Part shown: positions 1 to 5,506 of the stretch, piece after piece
Layout of the letters: the number at the start of each line of letters is the position of its first letter
How positions within the stretch are numbered: position 1 is the stretch's first letter
Assembly: GCA_902775835.1 (NCBI GenBank)
Contig: CACYNZ010000258.1
Location: forward strand, 1-5,506
Direction: 5' to 3'
DNA from: an uncultured Eubacteriales bacterium
GTDB taxonomy: Bacteria; Bacillota_A; Clostridia; Christensenellales; Aristaeellaceae
DNA: 5,506 bases
Notes under the pieces: generated by a model
Databases searched by the model: none
The model's input: only the letters and a program-made list of their open reading frames with translations
Told to the model about the DNA's origin: nothing
Translations under genes and position numbers: made by a program

Positions 1-1681
1 GATAGGCGTCCTCGGGAATGGTGATCTCGATCTGCTTCTGCTCCTGCATGCGGCGGACGATCTTGTTGACCTGGGCCTTGAGAATGGCCTTGCCGGCTTC
101 TTCGCGGATATAGTCGAACACCACAATGTTCTCACCGATACGGTTGAGGATTTCCGGCCGGCCCAGTTCCAGCTTGAAATAGTCTTCAATGGCGGAACGG
201 ATATGGCTTTCCACCTCGGCATAGGGCATGTCCATGGTCACATTGGCGTGCCGCTGGCCCAGGGCGTCCTTGACATAGATGCCGAGATTGGACGTGAAGA
301 TGATGATGCACTCGGAGAAATAGACGGTGTTCCCCTGACCGTCCGTCATGCGCCCGTCTTCCAGGATCTGCAGGAACTTGTCCAGGATGGTGGGGTGCGC
401 CTTCTCGATCTCGTCAAAGAGCAGGATGGAGAAGGGATTCTTGCGCACGGCATTGGTCAGCTGGCCGCCGGACTCATAGCCCACGTATCCGGGAGGTGCG
501 CCCATGAGCTTCTGGTCCGAGTGGCTCTGGCCGAACTCGGACATGTCAAACCGGATGCAGGCGCTTTCATCGCCGAAGAGCAGTTCGGCCAGGGCTTTGG
601 CCGTCTCCGTCTTGCCGGTGCCCGTTGGGCCCGCGTAGAAGAGCACGCCCTTGGGCTTGGCGGTGGAGGAGGAGGACAGTCCGTTCATGCCCGTGACCGC
701 GCGCCGGACTACGTCCAGGGACCGCTCCAGCGCGGAATCCTGGCCCTTGACGCGCTTTTCGAGTTCCTGTCTGGCGCGCTTGAGCAGCGGCATGGACAGG
801 GTTTCCCAGGGGTTCTCGCTGATGCCGTACTTGTACAGGTCCACCACGGCGTTCAGCTCACGGATAGGCGCGCACTGGGAACGGCTGAGCTTTCTGAGCG
901 CGTCCAGTTCCGTAAAGGTCATGCCTTCGGTGAGCGCCACAAACTTGTCGCGCAGCTTTTCCAGCTCTTCCGGATGCTCGTCGTAGTAGGGCATGTCCGT
1001 GCGGTACACGGCGCTGTCAAAGAAGGTGGGGAAAGCCGTGCCGGAGATCAGGCGGCGGCGCTCCTCCCGGTCCGGGGCCTCCAGAAGGATGGTGCGGCAC
1101 ACGGGATTGTTCAGGTACAGCCATGCCGGGAGATCGTTGAGCTTGTGCACCAGAAGGATGAGCAGGTTCTGCCTGCGGCCCCATACGGTGCGCACGGTGG
1201 ACGCGCTCAGCGCGGCCTGGGACAGCAGGTTGAACGCGTTGACGTCCTGCTGATCCATGCGCTCGGGCGTGGTGATGTAGTGGCTGGCAAGCTCCATGAT
1301 GACCACGCAGGCCTTTTCCTGCTGGATCATCATGCGCCGGATGATATTGGGGGCGGTGTCTGCGCCGTTGCCCTTGAACTCGGCCGGAACGGTACCGTTC
1401 TCCACCTTGACCCCGGCGCCGGCGGCAAAGGACGCGAGCATCTGGGGCTGATAGGGATTCATGAAGCCGATGAGATTGGAATAGAACACGACTTCATTAT
1501 AGCCCTGGTCCGTGAAATAACCGTGCAGGTAACGGGGGAGGGGGACCAGTTCATCCTCCGGAATGGAACCGGAAACGGGATACCGGTACTGATCCAGGAC
1601 ATTCCCCTCCAGGATCAGCAACGGCTTCAGGGAACTGAACAGCTCCAGCTCCCGGTGCCACTTGGAAATCAATGGCTCCAT
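1..1681 (-). CDS. Clp/ClpB-type AAA+ ATPase with degenerate N-terminal AAA-like half (C-terminus cut by window edge)
   Basis: Probable ATP-driven protein unfoldase or remodelling ATPase in the cytoplasm; 560 residues are visible and the frame is open to the left edge. The C-terminal half matches the second AAA+ domain of ClpA/ClpB: RVKGQD at 310-315, Walker A GPTGTGKT 351-358, pore loop GYVG 398-401, Walker B ILLFDE 419-424, sensor 1 TSN 463-465, and RPEILNRI from 508 with the probable arginine finger R514. Sensor 2 would lie beyond the edge. Residues 1-290 show AAA-like spacing without a P-loop: LLILEGN 21-27 sits where Walker A would be, CVVIMELA 125-132 resembles Walker B, and LVHKLNDLP 177-185 followed by PDRE 203-206 resembles sensor 1. 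There is no Clp N-domain, no ClpB coiled coil, and no IG[FL] ClpP-docking tripeptide between sensor 1 and the arginine finger, which argues against a ClpP partner. ATG at 1681 is chosen because AGAAGG (1694-1689) lies 7 bases upstream; ATG at 1687 would leave 1 base. An in-frame TGA lies just upstream. The gene follows the DUF362 gene by 16 bases, so an operon is likely. The D2 call is firm; the substrate is unknown. Confidence 0.9.
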   Translation of the reverse strand, partial: MEPLISKWHRELELFSSLKPLLILEGNVLDQYRYPVSGSIPEDELVPLPRYLHGYFTDQGYNEVVFYSNLIGFMNPYQPQMLASFAAGAGVKVENGTVPAEFKGNGADTAPNIIRRMMIQQEKACVVIMELASHYITTPERMDQQDVNAFNLLSQAALSASTVRTVWGRRQNLLILLVHKLNDLPAWLYLNNPVCRTILLEAPDREERRRLISGTAFPTFFDSAVYRTDMPYYDEHPEELEKLRDKFVALTEGMTFTELDALRKLSRSQCAPIRELNAVVDLYKYGISENPWETLSMPLLKRARQELEKRVKGQDSALERSLDVVRRAVTGMNGLSSSSTAKPKGVLFYAGPTGTGKTETAKALAELLFGDESACIRFDMSEFGQSHSDQKLMGAPPGYVGYESGGQLTNAVRKNPFSILLFDEIEKAHPTILDKFLQILEDGRMTDGQGNTVYFSECIIIFTSNLGIYVKDALGQRHANVTMDMPYAEVESHIRSAIEDYFKLELGRPEILNRIGENIVVFDYIREEAGKAILKAQVNKIVRRMQEQKQIEITIPEDAY

Positions 1682-1688
1682 GCGCATG

Positions 1689-1694
1689 CCTTCT
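1689..1694 (-). promoter_or_regulatory. Ribosome binding site deciding the AAA+ gene start
   Basis: AGAAGG lies in the 16-base gap after the DUF362 stop codon. It is 7 bases from ATG 1681 but only 1 base from the in-frame ATG 1687, so the downstream ATG is the better start. No promoter is visible in the gap, which suggests translation from a shared mRNA. Confidence 0.6.
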
Positions 1695-1697
1695 CTC

Positions 1698-2816
1698 TTA
1701 TTTCATGGTAATGAGTTCATATTCGCGGCTGCCCACGCCCAGCTTTTCCGCGTGCTCCAGGGTTTCCTTCCAGCGGACATTGGGATTGGAGTCCAGGAAG
1801 TGGTCGTGGTGATGATGCCAGTGCGGGTCGCTCAGATGATCGCCGAGCTGGGAGTTGGCGTAGGGCGTGGCGCGCAGGCAGGCGTCCACGCAGGCCTGGT
1901 CCAGTGCCACGGGGTCGAAGGACGCGAACATGCCCACGTCCGGAAGGATGGGCGCGTCGTTCTCGCTGTGGCAGTCGCAGTTGGGCGAGATGTCCTGCAC
2001 CAGGGAGATGTGGAAGCAGGGACGGTTGTTCGTGACGGCCAGGCTGTACTCGGCAATCTTGCAGCCCAGCACTTCATTGGCGTTGTCGTGCACATTGGCG
2101 ATGGCGTCAAAGGAGCAGGCGCCGATGCAGCGTCCGCAGCCCTTGCATTTGTCTTCCAGGATCTGTGCCTTGCCGCTGGCGTAGGAGATGGCGTCGGAAC
2201 CGCATTCACGGATACAGCGTCTGCAGCCGCGGCACAGGTCCGGGTCCACTCGGGGCTTGCCGTAATTGTGCTGATGCATCTTGCCGGCACGGCTGCCGCA
2301 GCCCATGCCCAGGTTTTTCAGCGCGCCGCCGAAGCCGGTGGCTTCATGGCCCTTGAAGTGGTTCAGGGAGATCAGCACATCCGCGTCCATGATGGCGCGG
2401 CCGATATACGCTTCCTGGCAGTACTCGCCGCCGGGCACGGGCACGGCCACGTCATCCGTTCCCTTGAGTCCATCGCCGATGATGATCTGGCAGGTGGTGG
2501 TCACGGTATTGAAGCCGTTGATATTGGCACAGTCCATGTGTTCCAGGGCATTCTTCCGGCTGCCGGGATAGAGGGTGTTGCAGTCGGTGAGAAAAGGAAG
2601 GCCGCCGCCGTCGCGCACAAGCTCCGCCACGGCACGGGCATAGTTCGGCCGCAGATAGGCCAGGTTGCCCAGCTCGCCGAAGTGCATCTTGATGGCCACA
2701 AAACGTCCGTCCAGGGGCAGTTCCATCATGCCCGCAAGACGGCACAGCTTCTTCAGCTTGTCGGTCAGCGGCACGTTCTCGGTGGTGCGGAAGTCTGTGA
2801 AATAAACTTTTGACAT
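1698..2816 (-). CDS. DUF362 domain protein with two [4Fe-4S] ferredoxin motifs
   Basis: A 372-residue cytoplasmic iron-sulfur protein with no signal peptide or membrane segment. The DUF362 body is recognisable by KMHFGELGN (43-51), LTDCNTLYPGSR (76-87), NHFKGHEATGFGGALKNLGMG (starting at 152) and DPVALDQA (301-308). Two ferredoxin motifs are inserted in it: CRGCRRCIREC with cysteines 195, 198, 201 and 205, and CKGCGRCIGAC with cysteines 224, 227, 230 and 234. All eight ligands are present, so two [4Fe-4S] clusters and an electron-transfer or redox role are expected; no reaction is established for this subgroup. Further cysteines occur at 280 and 282 (CDC). A histidine-rich stretch (HWHHHHDHF, 332-340) precedes the C-terminal GSREYEL end. 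Length is about normal for the family and the gene looks intact. The start is supported by AGGAGG 8 bases upstream and by a near-consensus promoter. The AAA+ gene follows closely, probably in the same transcript. Confidence 0.93.
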   Translation of the reverse strand: MSKVYFTDFRTTENVPLTDKLKKLCRLAGMMELPLDGRFVAIKMHFGELGNLAYLRPNYARAVAELVRDGGGLPFLTDCNTLYPGSRKNALEHMDCANINGFNTVTTTCQIIIGDGLKGTDDVAVPVPGGEYCQEAYIGRAIMDADVLISLNHFKGHEATGFGGALKNLGMGCGSRAGKMHQHNYGKPRVDPDLCRGCRRCIRECGSDAISYASGKAQILEDKCKGCGRCIGACSFDAIANVHDNANEVLGCKIAEYSLAVTNNRPCFHISLVQDISPNCDCHSENDAPILPDVGMFASFDPVALDQACVDACLRATPYANSQLGDHLSDPHWHHHHDHFLDSNPNVRWKETLEHAEKLGVGSREYELITMK

Positions 2817-2824
2817 GGAAGGGC

Positions 2825-2830
2825 CCTCCT
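2825..2830 (-). promoter_or_regulatory. Strong ribosome binding site of the DUF362 gene
   Basis: A perfect AGGAGG lies 8 bases before ATG 2816 and follows a run of A residues. It partly overlaps the 8-base palindrome AGGGCCCT (2820-2827). It implies efficient translation and fixes the start codon. Confidence 0.85.
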
Positions 2831-2834
2831 TTTT

Positions 2835-2855
2835 TGCCTGAATGTTCCGCAGGCA
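2835..2855 (-). promoter_or_regulatory. Small hairpin at the 5' end of the DUF362 leader
   Basis: TGCCTG and CAGGCA form a 6-bp stem with a 9-base loop. With the -10 box ending at 2864, transcription should start near 2857, placing the hairpin at the extreme 5' end of the mRNA. It is followed by A residues and then the ribosome binding site, so it is not a terminator. It could stabilise the transcript or be chance; the stem is short. Confidence 0.35.
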
Positions 2856-2863
2856 TCAAGCGA

Positions 2864-2892
2864 ATTATGGCATGCCGGGCAGGGCAAGTCAA
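2864..2892 (-). promoter_or_regulatory. Vegetative sigma-factor promoter for the DUF362-AAA+ unit
   Basis: Reading leftward: -35 TTGACT (2892-2887), a 17-base spacer, and -10 CATAAT (2869-2864) preceded by TGC, an extended -10 element. Five of six bases match consensus in each box and the spacing is ideal. The predicted start near 2857 gives a leader of about 40 bases. No operator is evident apart from the leader hairpin. Confidence 0.8.
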
Positions 2893-2898
2893 GACAAC

Positions 2899-2930
2899 AA
2901 AAAAGGCGTTCCCGCCTGAGCGGGAACGCC
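2899..2930 (-). terminator. Rho-independent terminator after the small membrane protein gene
   Basis: A perfect 11-bp GC-rich stem (GGCGTTCCCGC pairing with GCGGGAACGCC) with a 4-base loop is followed on the minus strand by six T residues, then GTTG. It begins 13 bases after the stop codon of the membrane protein gene. It should end that transcript and insulate the promoter immediately downstream. Confidence 0.93.
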
Positions 2931-2943
2931 TGAAAACAGAAGA

Positions 2944-3279
2944 TCAGAGACGGGCACGCATGCCGTTGACAAAGCGGGTGAACAGATCATCCGGATGTCC
3001 GTCAGCGTGATCCTTACCCATCTGATACAGTCCGGCGCACAGGAAGATCAGAACGCCCACGCCCACAAGCGCCCAGGCATTCCGCAGAAGTCCGGCGATC
3101 AGGGAGCCGCAGGCTCCGATGAGCAGGATGGGCCAGAACGCCACAGACATGGAAATCGCGGCGCCGAACAGGCCGGCCATCATCCGGAAGATGCCCCGGA
3201 AGATGGACAGGAAGAGGGTGAAGACACCACCCATAATCCCGACAACAAGGTATACCGGCCAGAACAGCAAGGTCAGCAT
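2944..3279 (-). CDS. Small hypothetical membrane protein with three predicted membrane segments
   Basis: A 111-residue hydrophobic protein that I do not recognise as a named family. Predicted membrane segments lie at about residues 3-27, 35-64 (long, possibly broken at Pro50) and 68-87. The segment 1-2 loop carries arginines (RGIFR), and a polar tail follows (GKDHADGHPDDLFTRFVNGMRARL starting near 88, split here only by function: acidic/histidine part, then basic end). ATG at 3279 is preferred because AAGGAG (3293-3288) lies 8 bases upstream; an in-frame GTG at 3286-3288 would overlap that site and extend the protein by three residues. The gene has its own likely promoter (3338-3310) and a strong terminator 13 bases past the stop, so it can be a single-gene unit. 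Conventional codon use, a ribosome binding site and a terminator make it a real gene; its function is unknown. Confidence 0.82.
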   Translation of the reverse strand: MLTLLFWPVYLVVGIMGGVFTLFLSIFRGIFRMMAGLFGAAISMSVAFWPILLIGACGSLIAGLLRNAWALVGVGVLIFLCAGLYQMGKDHADGHPDDLFTRFVNGMRARL

Positions 3280-3287
3280 TGCTTTCA

Positions 3288-3293
3288 CTCCTT
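3288..3293 (-). promoter_or_regulatory. Ribosome binding site deciding the membrane protein start
   Basis: AAGGAG is 8 bases from ATG 3279. The upstream GTG candidate begins inside this site, at its last base, so the ATG start is favoured. Confidence 0.75.
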
Positions 3294-3309
3294 TCCTTTC
3301 GACGGCATT

Positions 3310-3338
3310 ATTGTATCATGGCCCGGGGAAAAGAAAAG
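3310..3338 (-). promoter_or_regulatory. Probable extended -10 promoter for the membrane protein gene
   Basis: The -10 TACAAT (3315-3310) is preceded by TGA, giving an extended -10 element. The -35 region is weak: TTTTCT at 3337-3332 with a 16-base spacer, or CTTTTC one base further with 17. Transcription would start near 3303, about 25 bases before the start codon. The lack of a terminator after the glycosidase gene means read-through could also contribute. Confidence 0.6.
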
Positions 3339-3370
3339 GCGGATTTCATGAGAAGAAAATTAGAGATGCG

Positions 3371-5506
3371 TTAATTCGGCAAAGCGTCTGTTTCATTCAT
3401 TTCCGAGCCGTCGGCAAAGCATTCCATGATGGCAGTGCGGAAGGCATCTGGCACAGGATGCACGCTGAGCGTGCCCTCCGCGTCCAGGGGATTCGTGCAA
3501 CTTAAGAGCCTGCGGTACAGCATGTCCTTCTGCGTGTTGTCCATTTCCAGCCGGGACAGGGTGTCGGCCAGCCGGAAAAGATGCTTCTGCCAGGGAGAGG
3601 ACTTTTCGCGGATCCGGATCGTGACGCGCTCTCCGGCGCGCACATCGGGCACATGCACAAGCGTGCCCAGGGAAATGCTGCGGCTGCGCACGTCAAGCGG
3701 CATACTGCCCGCAAACGCGGTCACTTCCGCTTCCCGTACATTGCGGAATTCCAGGTCCATGCTGCGCCCGGGCAGGAAACTGTCCGGGTCTTCCACGTCA
3801 ATGGTGAGCTCCTGCCAGGCCCCGTCCTCCCGGATGTTCCAGGTGGTGACGGCGCGGTGCTCAAATCCGGGCGCGTCCTCCAGCAGACTGTAGCTGCCGT
3901 TTCCGGAGAAGATGAGCACGCGCAGCGAGGCGGGGAGATCGGTGAGGTTCTCCTGCTCATGCGGGCGGCGGGTACTGTCCAGGACAAAGAAGCTGCCGCC
4001 GCGCGCGAGCAGCGGGAAGGAGTCGAGATCCCGGGCCGTGTCATGCCATCCGCCCCTGTACTCCTGGCCCGTGAACACGTCGGTCCAGCGGCCCTCGGGC
4101 AGATAGACATGCTGCACGCAGAGCCCGTCGGGCCCGAGCGGCGAGGTGACGGGGGCGGCGATCATGGTCTGGCCGAACAGGTACTGGCCCGGCGCCTGAT
4201 AGGCGTTTTCGTCTTCCGGCCATGCATAGTACATGGGCTCGATCAGCTGCAGTCCGGTATCGGACATGCGGATGGACGCCGAGTGCAGCATGGGGATCAT
4301 GGCGTGCCGGAGCCGCAGGAACCTGGCCGCGATCAGGCCGGTGCCGTTGCCGAAGAACTCCGGCTCCTTGTGCAGCAGCGGGTGGCTCGTGCCGTGCAGG
4401 CGGGAGACGGGGCTGAACACGCCGAACTGCACAAAGCGCAGGTACAGCTCATTGTCCTTGACGCCCTGCATGTGTCCGCCGATGTCATGGCTCCACCAGC
4501 CGAACCCGGTATTGGCCGCGGAGGACGTGAACAGCGGCATGATCTTCATGGTTTCCCATGAGATGAAGGTGTCGCCGGAAAAGCCCACGGGATAGCGGTG
4601 GGACCCGATGCCCGCGTACCGGGAGAGGATCAGGGCCTCGGGATGCCGGCGGCTGTCCAGGTAGTGATAGTGGTTCAGACTCCACAGCGGGTCCAGGCCT
4701 TCCATGCGCGAGCGCGTGCCCTGCTGCCAGTCGATCCACCAGAAGTCCACGCCCTTGTCCTCCATGGGGTGATGGAGCACGGAGAAATAGGCGTCAATGA
4801 ACCGGTGGTCCGTGAAATCGAATTCCACGGGCTTTTCCTCCTTGGGATCCATGCCCATGCGCCGGGCCATTTCCGGGTACGCCTCCTCATAGAAGCGCAC
4901 GCCGAGGGCCGGGTGCAGGTTCAGGGTCACATGCATGTTCCGTTCATGCAGCGCCTGAAGAAACCGGTCCGGGTCCGGGAACAGGTCCCGGTTCCAGGTG
5001 TATCCGGTCCATCCGTCCTCGCCCCGCGGGAGGTCATGCACGAGATGCCAGTCCATGTCCACCGTGGCCACGGTGAAGGGCAGGTCCTGATCGAAGAAGC
5101 TGTCCATGAGATCAAGGTACTCATGGTCCGTATAGGCATGATAGCGGCTCCACCAGTTGCCGAGGGCAAACCTCGGCACCACCGGCGGGAACCCGGTGAT
5201 GAGGTACAGGTCCTTCACAGCCCGGCGGTAGTCTGAGCCGTGCGCGAACACGTACCAGTCCTTTTCCGGCACGCGCGGATGCAGGACGCCGTCGCTGCCG
5301 AGGATCAGGGAAGCGCTGTCGTCAAAAAGCCCCGCCCCGTCCCTGGAGACAATGGCATCCCCGAGGATCACGGGACTGGTGCGCACATCGCCTTCCTTCG
5401 TATACCCGATGCGCGTCAGCCCGTCGCATCCGTCCAGGGTGCGGCAGGTGCCGGGCAGGGCATGAGGCGCGTGCTCCGGGCTCAGACAGACATTCCGTCC
5501 GTCGGG
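3371..5506 (-). CDS. Glycoside hydrolase family 31 enzyme, alpha-glucosidase/alpha-xylosidase type (N-terminus cut by window edge)
   Basis: Retaining exo-acting alpha-glycosidase of family GH31; 711 residues are visible, and the frame stays open from 5506 to the TAA at 3371. An in-frame GTG at 5386 is not the true start, because the upstream residues (GTCRTLDGCDG and onward) are typical N-domain sequence of the family and continue to the edge. In visible numbering, the GNWWSRYHAYT stretch at 116-126 opens the TIM barrel and VDMDWH is at 149-154. The probable nucleophile is D259 in DFWWIDWQQG (codon 4732-4730). The probable acid/base is D312 in GFSGDTFISW (codon 4573-4571), and WWSHDIGG is at 337-344. 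Beta-sandwich sequence follows to about residue 635, then a charged, probably helical tail of about 75 residues. No signal peptide can be judged because the start is missing. Family assignment is firm. Substrate is not: alpha-glucosides or alpha-xylosides are the usual choices. No sugar transporter or regulator is visible nearby. Confidence 0.93.
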   Translation of the reverse strand, partial: PDGRNVCLSPEHAPHALPGTCRTLDGCDGLTRIGYTKEGDVRTSPVILGDAIVSRDGAGLFDDSASLILGSDGVLHPRVPEKDWYVFAHGSDYRRAVKDLYLITGFPPVVPRFALGNWWSRYHAYTDHEYLDLMDSFFDQDLPFTVATVDMDWHLVHDLPRGEDGWTGYTWNRDLFPDPDRFLQALHERNMHVTLNLHPALGVRFYEEAYPEMARRMGMDPKEEKPVEFDFTDHRFIDAYFSVLHHPMEDKGVDFWWIDWQQGTRSRMEGLDPLWSLNHYHYLDSRRHPEALILSRYAGIGSHRYPVGFSGDTFISWETMKIMPLFTSSAANTGFGWWSHDIGGHMQGVKDNELYLRFVQFGVFSPVSRLHGTSHPLLHKEPEFFGNGTGLIAARFLRLRHAMIPMLHSASIRMSDTGLQLIEPMYYAWPEDENAYQAPGQYLFGQTMIAAPVTSPLGPDGLCVQHVYLPEGRWTDVFTGQEYRGGWHDTARDLDSFPLLARGGSFFVLDSTRRPHEQENLTDLPASLRVLIFSGNGSYSLLEDAPGFEHRAVTTWNIREDGAWQELTIDVEDPDSFLPGRSMDLEFRNVREAEVTAFAGSMPLDVRSRSISLGTLVHVPDVRAGERVTIRIREKSSPWQKHLFRLADTLSRLEMDNTQKDMLYRRLLSCTNPLDAEGTLSVHPVPDAFRTAIMECFADGSEMNETDALPN

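Noticed and set aside
203..1711. A long plus-strand open frame of about 500 codons antisense to the AAA+ gene
   Set aside because: The opposite strand encodes a clear Clp D2 domain with all motifs. The plus-strand product is low-complexity, rich in G, H, V and Q, with no motif, which is typical of antisense frames in GC-rich genes.
1662..2813. A plus-strand open frame of about 380 codons antisense to the DUF362 gene
   Set aside because: It almost exactly mirrors the DUF362 gene, whose eight cluster-binding cysteines and promoter are on the minus strand. The plus-strand protein has no recognisable domain.
2899..2930. The 11-bp inverted repeat as a mobile-element end or operator
   Set aside because: The T tract on the minus strand, the 4-base loop and the position 13 bases after a stop codon fit an intrinsic terminator, and no transposase or second copy is present.
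3289..3370. A terminator or small RNA between the GH31 and membrane protein genes
   Set aside because: The only self-complementary element is a short CCCGGG-centred palindrome with no T tract in the right place; the stretch is better explained by a promoter.
3581..4561. A plus-strand open frame of about 326 codons inside the GH31 gene
   Set aside because: Composition is that of a shadow frame (many A, G, H, R and Q) and it is antisense to the GH31 catalytic and beta-sandwich regions.
5384..5386. GTG as the start codon of the GH31 gene
   Set aside because: The frame remains open to the window edge, the upstream residues match the usual GH31 N-domain, and no ribosome binding site precedes this GTG.

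Overview
This window looks like ordinary bacterial chromosome, GC-rich by eye and densely coding. All genes I can support lie on the minus strand, so they read from right to left. Extended -10 promoters, strong AGGAGG-type ribosome binding sites, a textbook intrinsic terminator and a double [4Fe-4S] ferredoxin-like protein fit an anaerobe, perhaps a high-GC member of the Firmicutes. That placement is an inference with low confidence, because there is no rRNA or other lineage marker here.

Layout in transcription order: (1) 5506-3371, a glycoside hydrolase family 31 enzyme cut by the right edge, with catalytic core and C-terminus present. (2) A short gap of about 90 bases holding an extended -10 promoter, then 3279-2944, a 111-residue protein with three predicted membrane segments, closed by a strong intrinsic terminator at 2930-2899. 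(3) Directly after the terminator a near-consensus promoter (2892-2864), a leader with a small hairpin, and 2816-1698, a DUF362-type protein with two [4Fe-4S] motifs. (4) Only 16 bases later, 1681 to the left edge, a Clp/ClpB-type AAA+ ATPase whose N-terminal half looks like a degenerate AAA domain; its C-terminus is cut off.

The window therefore holds at least two transcription units. One is the membrane protein, possibly also reached by read-through from the glycosidase since no terminator separates them. The other is the two-gene DUF362-AAA+ unit, whose tight spacing suggests co-expression. The glycosidase probably acts in alpha-glucoside or alpha-xyloside breakdown and has no evident functional link to the other genes. 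I see no mobile element, CRISPR array, tRNA, rRNA or clear sign of horizontal transfer. The most interesting element is the divergent AAA+ protein paired with an iron-sulfur protein. No intergenic stretch exceeds 300 bases.
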